In this document: piece by piece, positions 1 to 8,815 of the stretch
How positions within the stretch are numbered: the stretch's first letter is position 1
Layout: every line of letters starts with the position of its first letter
From: Rhodoferax sp.
GTDB lineage: Bacteria; Pseudomonadota; Gammaproteobacteria; Burkholderiales; Burkholderiaceae_C
DNA length: 64,000 nucleotides
NCBI RefSeq assembly: GCF_012927445.1
Contig: NZ_JABBPD010000008.1
Coordinates: forward strand, 62,001-126,000
Direction: 5' to 3'
Made by a program: the position numbers and the translations under genes
Notes under the pieces: generated by a model
The model's input: the letters and a program-made list of their open reading frames with translations, nothing else
Database searches by the model: none
Told to the model about the DNA's origin: nothing

Positions 1-2540
1 AGTTTGGCTGCCAGTTTTTCCATTTCCGCCATGGCATCCCCGGTGCTGAAGCCGGGCGCTGCATCGCCAGAAATCTTCATGGCCGGGTAGCCGTTGTAGC
101 GCAAGGTCTGCATCGGGCCGGTGATCCAGCGGGTACTGGCAAAGGCGGAGAGCGGCACGAGTTGGCCGCTGCTGTTGGCTACCGGCAGATCCAGGATTTT
201 TTCGGGCTGCATGCGGGCGCTGGCGTCGGCCTGGACGATCACGCGTTGCAGTCGGCCCTGGTTCGGGAAGTCGTTGATGTAGCTCGATCCGATGGCGGTT
301 GAAAGCGCGCTGTTGATGCTGTCGAAGCCGACGCCCAGTGCACTGGCCTTGTTGCGGTCGATGTCAATCTGCATCTGGGGCGCGTCTTCCATGCCGTCGG
401 GGCGCACGCCGGCGAGCACCTTGCTTTGGCTGGCCATGCCCAACAATTGATTGCGCACGTTCAGCAGCGCTGTGTGGCCCTTGCTGCCGCGGTCCTGCAG
501 TCGGAAAGTGAAGCCGGTCGCATTGCCCAACTCGGGAATCGGTGGCGGGCTCAGCGCGAAGATGAAGGCGTCATGGATGCCCATCAGCGCCCCAAAGGCC
601 CGCTTGGCGATGGCCTGTGCCGAATGCTCGGCACCAGGGCGTTCGCTCCAGTCCTTGAGCATCACAAACGCCAGGCCGGCGTTTTGCCCCTGCCCGGAGA
701 AGGAGAAGCCGGCCACGGTGACGATGTTGGCGATCTCCGGTTGTTTGAGCATGTAGTCTTCGACCTGCTGCAGCACCGTGCGCGTGCGTTCCAGCGATGC
801 GCCAGCGGGTAATTGCACGTTGGTGAGGATGTAACCCTGGTCTTCATTGGGCAGGAACGAGGTTGGCAAGCGTGTGTAGATCAGCCCGACCACGCCAATC
901 AGCATGACGTAGACGATCATCATCCGGCCCGCCCGTTTGAGCAGCTTGGACAAACCGCTTTCATAGCCTTTGGCGGTGGACTTGAACTTGCGGTTGAACC
1001 AGCCGAAGAAGCCGGTCTTTTCCAGGTGGTGCCCGGCCTCCACGGGTTTGAGCAGCGTGCCGCACAAAGCAGGGGTCAGCGACAGTGCCAGGAAGGCCGA
1101 AAAGGCGATCGAGGTGGCCATCGTCGCGGAGAACTGGCGGTAGATGTTGCCGGTGGAGCCTGCAAAGAACGCCAGCGGCACGAACACCGAGATCAGCACC
1201 ACGGTCACACCGATGATGGCGCCCGATATCTGGCCCATGGCCTTGCGCGTGGCCTGCAGCGGGGGCAGGCCTTCTTCGCTCATGATGCGTTCCACGTTTT
1301 CGACCACCACAATGGCATCGTCGACCACGATACCGATGACCAGCACCATGCCGAACATGGTCAGCACGTTGATCGAGAAGCCCATGGCCAGCAACGCGCC
1401 AAAGGTGCCCAGCAGCGCCACCGGCACGACGATGGTCGGAATGATGGTGTAGCGCCAGTTCTGCAGAAACAGGAACATGACCAGGAACACCAGCGCCATG
1501 GCCTCCAGCAGGGTTTCCACCACTTTCCCGATCGAGACCGAGATAAAGGTTGAGCTGTCATAAGGGATGGTGTAACTCACGCCCGCTGGAAAGAAGGGTT
1601 GCAACTCGGCCAGCTTGGCCTTCACCGCCTTGGCGGTGGCCAGGGCATTGGCCGAGGGCGTGAGCTGTACGCCCATGCCGACCGCCGATTGACCGTTCAA
1701 GCGTGCGCTGGTGCTGTAGCTCTGCGCGCCCAGTTCGATACGGGCGACATCCTTCAGGCGGACCGATGAACCGTCGGCATTGGCGCGCAACTGGACATTG
1801 CCGAACTGCTCCACCGAGGTCAGCTGGCCGGGCACCACAATGGTCGCCGTCATCGTCTGGCCGGGTGCGTTGGGCAGGTCGCCCAGATTACCGGCCGACA
1901 CTTGCGCATTTTGGGCGCGAATCGCGGCATTGACCTGATCCAGTGACAGATTAACGCCCTTGAGCTTGGCCGGATCGATCCAGATGCGCATCGCGCGTTC
2001 GGCACCGAACTGCGTGACGGTGCCAACACCAGCCAGACGCTGAAGCTCAGGCAGCACATTGCGCGCTGCATAGTCATTGAGCATGTCGATGGTCACGTCC
2101 GGATTTTTGGACGACAGCATCGCGAACAGCAGAAAGTTGGAGCGGGATTTATCGACGCGCACGCCCTGTTGCGTCACGGCCGAAGGCAGTCGAGGCGTGG
2201 CCCGCGCCAGGCGGTTTTGCACGTCCACCTGGGCCAGTTCCGGGTTGGTATTGGGCTCGAAACTCAGCGCGATCGAGCCGGTGCCGTTGGCCTGGCTGGT
2301 GGTTTCCATATAGGCCAAGCCTGTGGCACCGTTCATTTCGCGTTCGATGACGGCCAGCACGCTGTCTTCCAGCGTCTGCGCCGTGGCGCCGGGGTAGGCG
2401 ACTGATATCTGGATGATGGGTGCCGCGACCGCCGGGTACTGCGCGATCGGCAACTGCGTGATCGACACGCCGCCCAAAACCATGATGAAAATGGCGATCA
2501 CCCACGCAAAGATGGGGCGTTCGATAAAAAATTTGGCCAT
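1..2540 (-). CDS. RND efflux pump inner-membrane transporter, AcrB/MexB-like (partial)
   Basis: Proton-driven inner-membrane pump of a tripartite efflux system that exports hydrophobic drugs, dyes and detergents. About 846 codons from the ATG at 2540 are present, against roughly 1050 for the family, and the C-terminus lies beyond the window edge. The N-terminus MAKFFIDRPIFAWVIAI is the classic HAE1-type start (first membrane helix), followed by the long periplasmic pore domain. The paired proton-relay aspartates are visible in GIVVDDAIVVVENVERIM in the fourth-helix region, and a second periplasmic domain follows. It lies 12 bp downstream of the adaptor gene in the same operon. An outer-membrane channel gene may follow off-window. 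Substrates cannot be read from sequence. Confidence 0.95.
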   Translation of the reverse strand, partial: MAKFFIERPIFAWVIAIFIMVLGGVSITQLPIAQYPAVAAPIIQISVAYPGATAQTLEDSVLAVIEREMNGATGLAYMETTSQANGTGSIALSFEPNTNPELAQVDVQNRLARATPRLPSAVTQQGVRVDKSRSNFLLFAMLSSKNPDVTIDMLNDYAARNVLPELQRLAGVGTVTQFGAERAMRIWIDPAKLKGVNLSLDQVNAAIRAQNAQVSAGNLGDLPNAPGQTMTATIVVPGQLTSVEQFGNVQLRANADGSSVRLKDVARIELGAQSYSTSARLNGQSAVGMGVQLTPSANALATAKAVKAKLAELQPFFPAGVSYTIPYDSSTFISVSIGKVVETLLEAMALVFLVMFLFLQNWRYTIIPTIVVPVALLGTFGALLAMGFSINVLTMFGMVLVIGIVVDDAIVVVENVERIMSEEGLPPLQATRKAMGQISGAIIGVTVVLISVFVPLAFFAGSTGNIYRQFSATMATSIAFSAFLALSLTPALCGTLLKPVEAGHHLEKTGFFGWFNRKFKSTAKGYESGLSKLLKRAGRMMIVYVMLIGVVGLIYTRLPTSFLPNEDQGYILTNVQLPAGASLERTRTVLQQVEDYMLKQPEIANIVTVAGFSFSGQGQNAGLAFVMLKDWSERPGAEHSAQAIAKRAFGALMGIHDAFIFALSPPPIPELGNATGFTFRLQDRGSKGHTALLNVRNQLLGMASQSKVLAGVRPDGMEDAPQMQIDIDRNKASALGVGFDSINSALSTAIGSSYINDFPNQGRLQRVIVQADASARMQPEKILDLPVANSSGQLVPLSAFASTRWITGPMQTLRYNGYPAMKISGDAAPGFSTGDAMAEMEKLAAK

Positions 2541-2552
2541 GGCTCGGGTTCC

Positions 2553-3848
2553 TTAGCGGGCGACGCTGGAGGCTGCGCTGGCCGGCGCTGATGCAGCCGA
2601 AGCAGCGGGCACCGCTACGCTGGCGGCGGGCTTGCCGCCCTGCGCTTGCCACGGCACGGGCTTGACGATGATCGGGTCCCCTGGTTTGCCGCGTGGCAGT
2701 TTCTGGAAGCCGTCAACCATCACCTGCTCGCCAGCCTTGAGTCCTTCCAGCACGACCCATTTATTGTCCTGGGCTTGACCCAGCTTGATCGGGCGTGGGG
2801 CCAGATGGTTGTCGGGGCCCACGACCATGACCGTGTCGCCCTGGGCTCCCCGTGTGACGGCTTGCTGCGGCAGCAGGATGGCGCCATTGACTTGCGCCTG
2901 TGCCAGCTTGACGCGCACGTACAGGCCGGGCAAAAGTTGCTTCTCGGGGTTGGGAACTTCTGCGCGCAAGGTCACTTGACCGCTGGTGGCATCGACGGTC
3001 AGGTCGGTGAACAGCAGGCGACCGGTGTGGGCGTAGGTGCTTCCATCTTCCAGGATGAGGCTGACGCTGGCGGCACCTTTGCCGGCCTGCTTGTATTGAC
3101 CCTTGGTCAAACCGGCCTGGAGCTTGAGCACTTCGGAGGCAGACTGGGTGAAATTCACATACATCGGGTCAATCTGCTGGATGACCGCCAACTGAGTCGC
3201 CTCGCCTTGACCGACCAGCGCGCCTTCGGTGACCAGTGAGCGGCCAATGCGGCCCGAAATCGGGGCGGTGACGGCGGCGTAGTTCAGGTTGATGCGTGCG
3301 GTCAGCACCGCAGCCTTGCCGATGGCGACATCAGCCTCAGCCTGTTTGCTGGCGGCCTGGGCGCTCACGTATTCCTGCTGACTGATGGCCTTGGCCGCGA
3401 TTAGTGGTTTGTAGCGCTCGGCTTGCGCACTGGCCTGCATCAGGTTGGCTTCGGCTTTGGCCAAGCTGGCCTGGGCACTGGCATAGCTGGCTTGGTACGG
3501 GCTGGCGTCAATCTCGAACAATGCCTGGCCCGCTTTGACGTCGCTGCCTTCGCGAAACAGCCGCTTTTGCAGAATGCCGGAAGCGCGTGCCCGCACCTGG
3601 GCCACGCGCGAGGCTTCCAGGCGGCCGGGCAGCTCGCTGATCAACCCCACATCACCGGGGGTGACCGTGACCACGCCCACTTCGGCCGGGGGCATGCCGC
3701 CCGCCGGGCCCGCTGGTGCGGTACTGCTTTGACCGCAGCCCGCCAGCAGGGCCGCAAGACTCAGAGAGGTCAAGGCCAGGCGGCCGCGCAAGGGTGACCG
3801 GTGGGGGATGGGGGCGGCGATGGAAAGCCGGGCTCGTGGTGCGGTCAT
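2553..3848 (-). CDS. RND efflux periplasmic adaptor lipoprotein, AcrA/MexA-like
   Basis: Membrane-fusion protein that links the RND pump to an outer-membrane channel. The 431-residue product begins with a basic and hydrophobic signal ending in the lipobox LLAGC (Cys38), so it should be lipid-anchored in the inner membrane facing the periplasm. A lipoyl half-motif, an Ala/Gln-rich alpha-helical hairpin (about residues 130-210), a second lipoyl half and beta-barrel segments follow in the usual order. I chose the ATG at 3848, preceded by AGGAAG at good spacing, over an in-frame start 15 codons upstream. The C-terminal tail is Ala/Ser-rich low complexity. It is the first gene of the operon and is controlled by the operator at 3925-3946. 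Confidence 0.94.
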   Translation of the reverse strand: MTAPRARLSIAAPIPHRSPLRGRLALTSLSLAALLAGCGQSSTAPAGPAGGMPPAEVGVVTVTPGDVGLISELPGRLEASRVAQVRARASGILQKRLFREGSDVKAGQALFEIDASPYQASYASAQASLAKAEANLMQASAQAERYKPLIAAKAISQQEYVSAQAASKQAEADVAIGKAAVLTARINLNYAAVTAPISGRIGRSLVTEGALVGQGEATQLAVIQQIDPMYVNFTQSASEVLKLQAGLTKGQYKQAGKGAASVSLILEDGSTYAHTGRLLFTDLTVDATSGQVTLRAEVPNPEKQLLPGLYVRVKLAQAQVNGAILLPQQAVTRGAQGDTVMVVGPDNHLAPRPIKLGQAQDNKWVVLEGLKAGEQVMVDGFQKLPRGKPGDPIIVKPVPWQAQGGKPAASVAVPAASAASAPASAASSVAR

Positions 3849-3924
3849 GGTGAACTTCCTGAAAGAAGGGGGGGATTGGTCTTTTTGCCGCATGGTATCT
3901 AAAAACCAGCAGAGTTTTCAAAGT

Positions 3925-3946
3925 ATACATACAATCATGTATGTAT
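3925..3946. promoter_or_regulatory. AcrR/TtgR-type operator palindrome
   Basis: Perfect 9-bp inverted repeat ATACATACA / TGTATGTAT around a 4-bp spacer, lying in the 144-bp gap between the divergent adaptor and TetR-family genes. From memory the arms closely resemble the E. coli acrAB operator bound by AcrR. The position suggests that the regulator represses both the pump operon and itself. Confidence 0.8.
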
Positions 3947-3992
3947 GTTGTCTGCATTTCATTTTTACAACGTTATTTGAAAGAAGCCCCTC

Positions 3993-4622
3993 ATGGTTCG
4001 CTGTACCAAGGAAGAAGCCCTCGCCACCCGCCACCGCTTGCTGGATGCGGCGGAGCGTGTCTTTGCTGAAAAAGGCGTGTCGCGCACCTCCTTGCATGAC
4101 ATTGCGCAAGCCGCTGGCGTGAGTCGGGGCGCGATTTACTGGCATTTCAAAAACAAGGCAGATTTGTTCAATGCCATGATGGACCGCATCACGCTGCCGA
4201 TGGAGGATACGCTGCAGCGAATCGGGCTCGATGCCGGGCGGGACCCGCTGGTCGAGTTGCAGCGTGCGATTCTGGACGCCATGCGAAAAATCGCCACCGA
4301 CGAACGCACCCGGCGTGTGTTCGAGGTGGCCACACTCAAGGTGGAGTACGTGGAGGAGCTGCTGGCGGTGAAGGAGCGCCATTTGCAGTGTTATGTGAAG
4401 AACTCAAGCCAGATACAGCGCAGTCTGGAGCAGGCGGCGGCGCATTTGGCGATGCCGCTGCGGCTGCCGCCCCAGGTGGCGGCGCAGGGTTTGCACGCGT
4501 TGATGGTGGGACTGATTCACACCTGGTTGCTGGCGCCAACGTCGTTTGAGTTGGTGGGGGTGGCTTCGCAGGCGGTCACCACCTATTTGGTTGGTTTGGG
4601 CTTGTTGCCGATGCCCACTTAG
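3993..4622 (+). CDS. TetR/AcrR-family repressor of the adjacent RND pump
   Basis: Local transcriptional repressor of 209 residues, the usual TetR-family size. The N-terminal helix-turn-helix is clear (about residues 28-52, including ISQAAGVSRGAIYWHF-like sequence; here the helix reads IAQAAGVSRGAIYWHFKNKA). The remainder is the helical ligand-binding domain of the AcrR/TtgR type (start of the pattern LFNAMMDRITLPMED). It is divergent from the adaptor-pump operon with a palindromic operator between. Efflux substrates are the usual inducers of this family, but the actual ligand is unknown. Confidence 0.93.
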   Translation: MVRCTKEEALATRHRLLDAAERVFAEKGVSRTSLHDIAQAAGVSRGAIYWHFKNKADLFNAMMDRITLPMEDTLQRIGLDAGRDPLVELQRAILDAMRKIATDERTRRVFEVATLKVEYVEELLAVKERHLQCYVKNSSQIQRSLEQAAAHLAMPLRLPPQVAAQGLHALMVGLIHTWLLAPTSFELVGVASQAVTTYLVGLGLLPMPT

Positions 4623-4634
4623 GGTGCGTCGTTG

Positions 4635-5261
4635 TTAGCCGAGTAAATCGGCCACATCCAGCATGCGCTGGGCCACGTCGGCCAGTTTCAGGCCCTTGTC
4701 CATGGCGGTTTTGCGCATCTTTTCGAACGCGGCCTGTTCGCTCAAGCCCTGGCGCTGCATCAGCAGGCCCTTGGCCCGGTCAATCACCTTGCGGTCCTGT
4801 AACTCGCTCTTGGTGGCGGCCAGTTCCTGGCGCAGCGCCTGTTCATGCTGGAAGCGGGCCATGGCCACATCCAGAATCGGGCGAATACGCTCACTGGAGA
4901 GGCCGGCCACGATGTAGGCCGAGACACCGGCGGCCACCGCGTCTTTGACGTGGCGGGTGTCGCTGTCGTTGGTGAACATGACGATCGGGCGGCGGGCATC
5001 GCGCGTCGCCATCACCACATGCTCCAGCGCGTCGCGCGCTTCGCTTTCGGCATCCACAATGATCATGTCGGGCTGGAGCTGGGCCAGCCGTTCCGTCAGG
5101 AAGACGTCCGCCGGCAGGCTGGCCACCAGGTTGAAGCCGTTTTCCAGCAGGCCAATGCGCAGGCTGCGCGAGCGCTCGGCCTGGCTGATGGCGTAGTCAT
5201 CGCTCTGGTCCTCTATGGCCAGATCGGGGGCAACAACAACGATTCGCAGGGCTTCATTCAT
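4635..5261 (-). CDS. ANTAR-domain response regulator, NasT-like
   Basis: RNA-binding antitermination regulator. The 208-residue product has an N-terminal receiver-like domain (about 1-130, with IIVDAES around the expected phospho-acceptor Asp) and a C-terminal ANTAR domain (about 140-205, containing [23 protein letters not shown]). NasT proteins release transcription termination in nitrate/nitrite assimilation leaders and are held inactive by NasS. No nasS, nitrate transporter or nitrate reductase gene is in the window, so the target is unknown. I chose the ATG at 5261, where similarity to the family begins; an in-frame ATG at 5324 is possible. It ends 12 bp from the convergent AcrR gene. Confidence 0.85.
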   Translation of the reverse strand: MNEALRIVVVAPDLAIEDQSDDYAISQAERSRSLRIGLLENGFNLVASLPADVFLTERLAQLQPDMIIVDAESEARDALEHVVMATRDARRPIVMFTNDSDTRHVKDAVAAGVSAYIVAGLSSERIRPILDVAMARFQHEQALRQELAATKSELQDRKVIDRAKGLLMQRQGLSEQAAFEKMRKTAMDKGLKLADVAQRMLDVADLLG

Positions 5262-5342
5262 AGGTTGAGTCACGCAAGAATTGAGCCAAAACAGGCGGAT
5301 GAGCGCTGTTGCACATTGTGCCATCCCCTAAAATCTGCCGCT

Positions 5343-6407
5343 ATGGCAAAAAACTTGCAGGTGTTGGGGATTGAGTCTTCGTGTGACGAAACGGGCGTGG
5401 CGCTGGTCGAGGTGCGGGGCAACGACTTACCGGTGTTGCTGGCGGATGCGCTCTACAGTCAGATCGCCATGCATCAGGCGTACGGTGGCGTGGTGCCCGA
5501 GCTGGCCAGCCGCGACCATATTCGCCGCGTGCTGCCGCTGACTGAAGAGGTACTGGCCGCTTCCGGGCGAAGCCTGGCCGATATCGATGTGGTGGCGTTC
5601 ACCCGGGGCCCGGGGCTGGCGGGTGCTTTGCTGGTGGGCGCCGGGGTGGCGTGTGCGCTGGGCGCCGCTTTAGGTAAACCGGTGCTGGGCGTGCACCATC
5701 TGGAAGGCCATTTGTTGTCGCCGTTTCTGAGTGCCGACCCGCCCGAGTTTCCATTCGTAGCGCTGCTGGTGTCGGGTGGCCACACGCAGCTGATGCGGGT
5801 GGACGGCGTCGGGCGCTACCAGCTGCTGGGCGAGACGATTGACGACGCGGCCGGTGAGGCGTTTGACAAGTCGGCCAAACTGCTGGGCTTGGGTTATCCC
5901 GGTGGTCCGGCGCTGTCCAGCCTGGCCGAGCAGGGCGATGCCACTGCCTTCAAGTTGCCACGGCCCTTGCTGCACAGCGGCAATCTGGATTTTTCATTCT
6001 CGGGCTTGAAAACAGCGGTGATGGTGCAGGCCAAAAAACTGGCCGCCGCGCAGGACTGTGCCGTCGAGGCCTTGCCCGCCCGCGTGCTGGCCGACCTGGC
6101 CGCTTCGACCCAGGCCGCGATTGTGGAGGTGCTGGTGAAGAAGTCACTGACCGCGCTGACCCAGACCGGCTTGAATCGGCTGGTGGTGGCGGGTGGCGTG
6201 GGCGCCAACCGCAAGCTGCGCGAACAGCTCAACGCCGAGTGCGCCAAGCGCCGGGTGCGGGTGCATTACCCCGAACTGCATTTGTGCACCGACAACGGCG
6301 CCATGATTGCCATGGCCGCCGCCATGCGCCTGCAGTCCGGACAGCAAACAGCCAACGAGGTTTACGCTTTTGACGTGAAACCCCGCTGGCCGCTTGATTT
6401 GATCTAA
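5343..6407 (+). CDS. tsaD: tRNA N6-adenosine threonylcarbamoyltransferase TsaD
   Basis: Transfers the threonylcarbamoyl group to A37 of ANN-decoding tRNAs, in the cytoplasm with TsaB and TsaE. The 354-residue product matches the universal family length. The start [17 protein letters not shown] is diagnostic, and metal-binding histidines lie in HHLEGHL (about residues 115-121). The SGGHTQL and [13 protein letters not shown] motifs of the ASKHA fold are present. The reading frame stays open upstream, but the family N-terminus begins at the ATG at 5343. The gene is divergent from the ANTAR regulator with an 81-bp gap. Its stop codon lies within the edge of a 45-bp repeat copy. Confidence 0.98.
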   Translation: MAKNLQVLGIESSCDETGVALVEVRGNDLPVLLADALYSQIAMHQAYGGVVPELASRDHIRRVLPLTEEVLAASGRSLADIDVVAFTRGPGLAGALLVGAGVACALGAALGKPVLGVHHLEGHLLSPFLSADPPEFPFVALLVSGGHTQLMRVDGVGRYQLLGETIDDAAGEAFDKSAKLLGLGYPGGPALSSLAEQGDATAFKLPRPLLHSGNLDFSFSGLKTAVMVQAKKLAAAQDCAVEALPARVLADLAASTQAAIVEVLVKKSLTALTQTGLNRLVVAGGVGANRKLREQLNAECAKRRVRVHYPELHLCTDNGAMIAMAAAMRLQSGQQTANEVYAFDVKPRWPLDLI

Positions 6408-6447
6408 ATAGGCTCTAGACCCCGTTCTACCTGCGTAGACAGCTATT
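6403..6447 (+). repeat. 45-bp dispersed element, copy 1 (intergenic, forward)
   Basis: Aligns without gaps to the family consensus derived from the copies in this window; its core reads CTCTAGACCCCGTTCTACC and it ends in AGCTATT. It sits between convergent tsaD and hsp20, and the tsaD stop codon (6405-6407) is inside its first bases. A short AT-rich stem (ATTTAATTAATAGC) follows directly. Confidence 0.7.
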
Positions 6448-6461
6448 TAATTAATAGCAAG

Positions 6462-6842
6462 TTAGCTGATGTTCAATTGCGTGACCCGGCTCACCGGCAC
6501 TTGCTTGCCGAGCTTGAGGGTGAGGACGCCGTTCTCCAGTTTGGCCTCGCTGCTGGCCGCATCAATATCCTGCGGCAATTCATAAGCCTGCTTGTATTGG
6601 CGTGGCGCGCCTTCTTTGGTCTCAATCCGCACGATGCTGCCTTCAAGGCCGATGTTCAACTGGTCTTTGGCAATGCCGGGGACATCAAAGGTCAGTGTGT
6701 AGGACTTTTCGTCCTGCGCGACCGCACCGGAGGCCTGGCGGCTGCCCAATTGCGCCTCCGTCAGGAAGCGCTCCAGCGAACGGCCTGCGGGCGAAAAGGC
6801 TTGACGGCGAAGGTTGGCGGGGGCGGTGGTGGCAAAAAACAT
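6462..6842 (-). CDS. Small heat-shock protein, Hsp20/alpha-crystallin family
   Basis: ATP-independent holdase chaperone of the cytoplasm. The 126-residue product has a short N-terminal arm, an alpha-crystallin domain from about residue 42 (EKSYTLTFDVPGIAKDQLNI) and the family signature ENGVLTLKLGK near the C-terminus. The ATG at 6842 is preceded by AAGGAG with 7-nt spacing. It is divergent from the binding-protein gene at 6938. It is one of three Hsp20 genes in the window and has the least conserved N-terminal arm. I found no convincing sigma-32 promoter upstream. Confidence 0.92.
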   Translation of the reverse strand: MFFATTAPANLRRQAFSPAGRSLERFLTEAQLGSRQASGAVAQDEKSYTLTFDVPGIAKDQLNIGLEGSIVRIETKEGAPRQYKQAYELPQDIDAASSEAKLENGVLTLKLGKQVPVSRVTQLNIS

Positions 6843-6937
6843 GGTTTAACTCCTTGTACACTGCGCGGCGTTCAACATGAACCTCCGCTTGTACTGAATC
6901 TGCGAGTGAAGCGGCAGTATTCAAGAGAGATTCCAAT

Positions 6938-8218
6938 ATGTTTATTCTTCCCCGCAAGGCCTTGAAATTACTGGCATTGGCGCTATGCGTGCCCGCCCTG
7001 ACCTTCGCCCAAGCGGCGCCCGTAGCCGAGTCCGCGCCCATCAAGATCGCCATGGTCGAGAGTTTGAGTGGCCCGTTTGCCAACACCGGCGAGGCGGTAT
7101 TTCGCAACCTGATCTGGGCGGTGGAGCGCGTCAACGCCCGCGGCGGCGTGAAGTTGGCCGGTGGCCATCGGCCCCTGGAGATTGATCGCTATGACAGCAA
7201 AGGCCAGACCGAGGAAGCCTTGTCGGCGCTAAAGTCGGCCATCGATGACGGCGCCCAGTTCATCATGCAAGGCAATTCCTCGGCCACGGCGGCGGCCCTG
7301 ATTGACGCCATCAACAAACACAACGAGCGCGAGCCAGGCAAACGTGTGCTGTTTCTGAACTACTCGGCGGTCGATCCGATTTTGACCAACGAAAAATGCA
7401 GTTTCTGGCACTTTCGATTTGATGCCCATGCCGACATGCGCATGACGGCACTGATGGACGTGCTGAAAGAGGACAAGTCGCTCCAGCGTGTCTACCTCAT
7501 TGGCCAGGATTACAGTTTTGGCCACGCTGTCGCGCGTGAAGCCAAACGCCAGCTCGCGGCTTTGCGGCCGGATGTGCAGGTGGTGGGCGAGGAGTTGCAC
7601 CCAATGGGGCGCATCAAGGATTTCTTGCCCTATGCCGCCAAGATCAAGGCCAGTGGCGCGCAGGCGGTCATCACCGGCAATTTTGGCAATGACCTGACGC
7701 TGCTGGTCAAGGCGGCCAAAGAAGTGGGTTTTGAAGGCAAGTTCTACACCTTCTACGGCAACGCGCTGGGCGCGCCGGCCGCGATTGGCGACGCCGGCAT
7801 CGGCAAAGTGGTGGCGGTGGCCGACTGGCTGCCCAATGTGCAAACCGCGTCAAGCGAGGTGTTCTACCAATCGTTTCGCCAGCGCTTTCCCAAGCCGGCC
7901 GACGACTACGTGCACATGCGCATGCAGCTGATGGTGGAGTCGCTGGCGCAGGCCATTGAGAAAGCCGGCACGACGAATTCAATCGCGGTTGCCACCCAGC
8001 TGGAGCGGGCCAAGGTCACCTTGAAGGGTCAATCTGGCGCGATGCGGGCGTCGGATCACCAGTTTCAGCAGCAGTTGCTGGTGGGCCTGATGGACCGACA
8101 AGGCGCCCCTGGCGTCAAGTTTGATGTCGAAGGCTCCGGCTACGGTTTTCGGGTCATCAAAACCCTGACGGCGGCCCGCGCGGAACAGCCGACCTCCTGC
8201 AAAATGCAGCGCCCATGA
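6938..8218 (+). CDS. Periplasmic ligand-binding protein, branched-chain amino acid (Leu/Ile/Val) ABC type
   Basis: Type I periplasmic-binding-protein fold of 426 residues with a Sec signal peptide (cleavage after about residue 26, TFAQA). The mature start IKIAMVESLSGPFANTGE is typical of LivJ-like receptors. LivJ proteins deliver branched-chain amino acids or aromatic and short-chain carboxylates to a five-part ABC importer. No permease or ATPase gene is adjacent, so this is an orphan receptor and its ligand is unknown. The C-terminus contains a Cys and a Pro-rich end. Confidence 0.88.
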   Translation: MFILPRKALKLLALALCVPALTFAQAAPVAESAPIKIAMVESLSGPFANTGEAVFRNLIWAVERVNARGGVKLAGGHRPLEIDRYDSKGQTEEALSALKSAIDDGAQFIMQGNSSATAAALIDAINKHNEREPGKRVLFLNYSAVDPILTNEKCSFWHFRFDAHADMRMTALMDVLKEDKSLQRVYLIGQDYSFGHAVAREAKRQLAALRPDVQVVGEELHPMGRIKDFLPYAAKIKASGAQAVITGNFGNDLTLLVKAAKEVGFEGKFYTFYGNALGAPAAIGDAGIGKVVAVADWLPNVQTASSEVFYQSFRQRFPKPADDYVHMRMQLMVESLAQAIEKAGTTNSIAVATQLERAKVTLKGQSGAMRASDHQFQQQLLVGLMDRQGAPGVKFDVEGSGYGFRVIKTLTAARAEQPTSCKMQRP

Positions 8219-8259
8219 CGGCAATATTGGGATCCCGCGTCAGGCTTGAGTCGTCTGGT

Positions 8260-8265
8260 TATAAT
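8260..8265 (+). promoter_or_regulatory. Probable rpsO promoter -10 box
   Basis: A perfect TATAAT lies 83 bp upstream of rpsO. The hexamer 17 bp upstream is a weak -35 match. A TG lies just before the box, giving a partial extended -10. Confidence 0.45.
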
Positions 8266-8294
8266 CGAATGGCTTTGCACACCGCACAAGCACA

Positions 8295-8321
8295 CGTCAG
8301 GGGCAGTTCCAGCGCCTGACG
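8295..8321 (+). promoter_or_regulatory. rpsO leader hairpin (possible S15 autoregulation site)
   Basis: Perfect 7-bp stem CGTCAGG / CCTGACG, which extends past one mismatch by two further G-C pairs, in the leader 27 bp before the rpsO start. S15 represses its own translation by binding leader structures that differ among bacterial groups. The role here is inferred from position. Confidence 0.5.
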
Positions 8322-8347
8322 CAAGTTTATTAATTCAAGGAAATAAA

Positions 8348-8614
8348 ATGATCGCATCCAGTATCAAAGCCGCTGTCGTCAAAGACAACGCACGTAAAGT
8401 TGGTGACACCGGTAGTCCTGAAGTGCAAGTTGCACTGCTGACCGCCCGTATCAATGAACTCACACCTCACTTCAAGACCCACGCCAAAGACCACCATGGT
8501 CGTCGTGGTCTGTTGCGCATGGTGAGCCGTCGCCGTAAGCTGTTGGATTACCTGAATTCCAAAGACCACGAGCGTTATGCTGCGCTGATCGCCAAGTTGG
8601 GTCTGCGTAAGTAA
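8348..8614 (+). CDS. rpsO: 30S ribosomal protein S15
   Basis: Primary 16S rRNA-binding protein that nucleates the platform of the small subunit. The 88-residue product is full length and almost invariant in its motifs: [38 protein letters not shown] and the end [11 protein letters not shown] chose the ATG at 8348, preceded by AAGGAAAT, over an in-frame upstream extension. It is followed by a strong terminator and then pnp, the standard rpsO-pnp order. Confidence 0.99.
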   Translation: MIASSIKAAVVKDNARKVGDTGSPEVQVALLTARINELTPHFKTHAKDHHGRRGLLRMVSRRRKLLDYLNSKDHERYAALIAKLGLRK

Positions 8615-8632
8615 TCGTTAAATCGAATGTTG

Positions 8633-8668
8633 AACGCCTGAGTTAGGTTACTAGCTCAGGCGTTTTTT
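8633..8668 (+). terminator. Intrinsic terminator after rpsO
   Basis: Stem AACGCCTGAG / CTCAGGCGTT with a 12-nt loop followed directly by a T run (TTTTTT), 18 bp after the rpsO stop. Classic rho-independent form; some readthrough into pnp is usual for this operon. Confidence 0.9.
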
Positions 8669-8700
8669 ACTTCGGAGTAGGCAATATCGGAGCGAAGCTG

Positions 8701-8743
8701 TGTCATTCCAGCGGAATTCAAGTCGAATTTCGCTGGAATGGCA
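8701..8743 (+). promoter_or_regulatory. pnp leader long hairpin (candidate RNase III site)
   Basis: A 19-bp stem (8701-8719 with 8725-8743, two G-U pairs in RNA) closes a 5-nt loop, 72 bp before the pnp start. In E. coli a long leader stem is cut by RNase III and PNPase then represses its own mRNA. Length and position fit the same scheme here. Confidence 0.65.
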
Positions 8744-8815
8744 TCGTGTTCTGTGACGCTGAATCCGGGCTCGGGCGAGGTGGCCTGCACCTCCCATATT
8801 GACCAGGAGATACAA

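Noticed and set aside
4845..5342. Upstream in-frame extension of tsaD of 166 codons
   Set aside because: It runs antisense through the ANTAR regulator; the TsaD family starts at the ATG at 5343.
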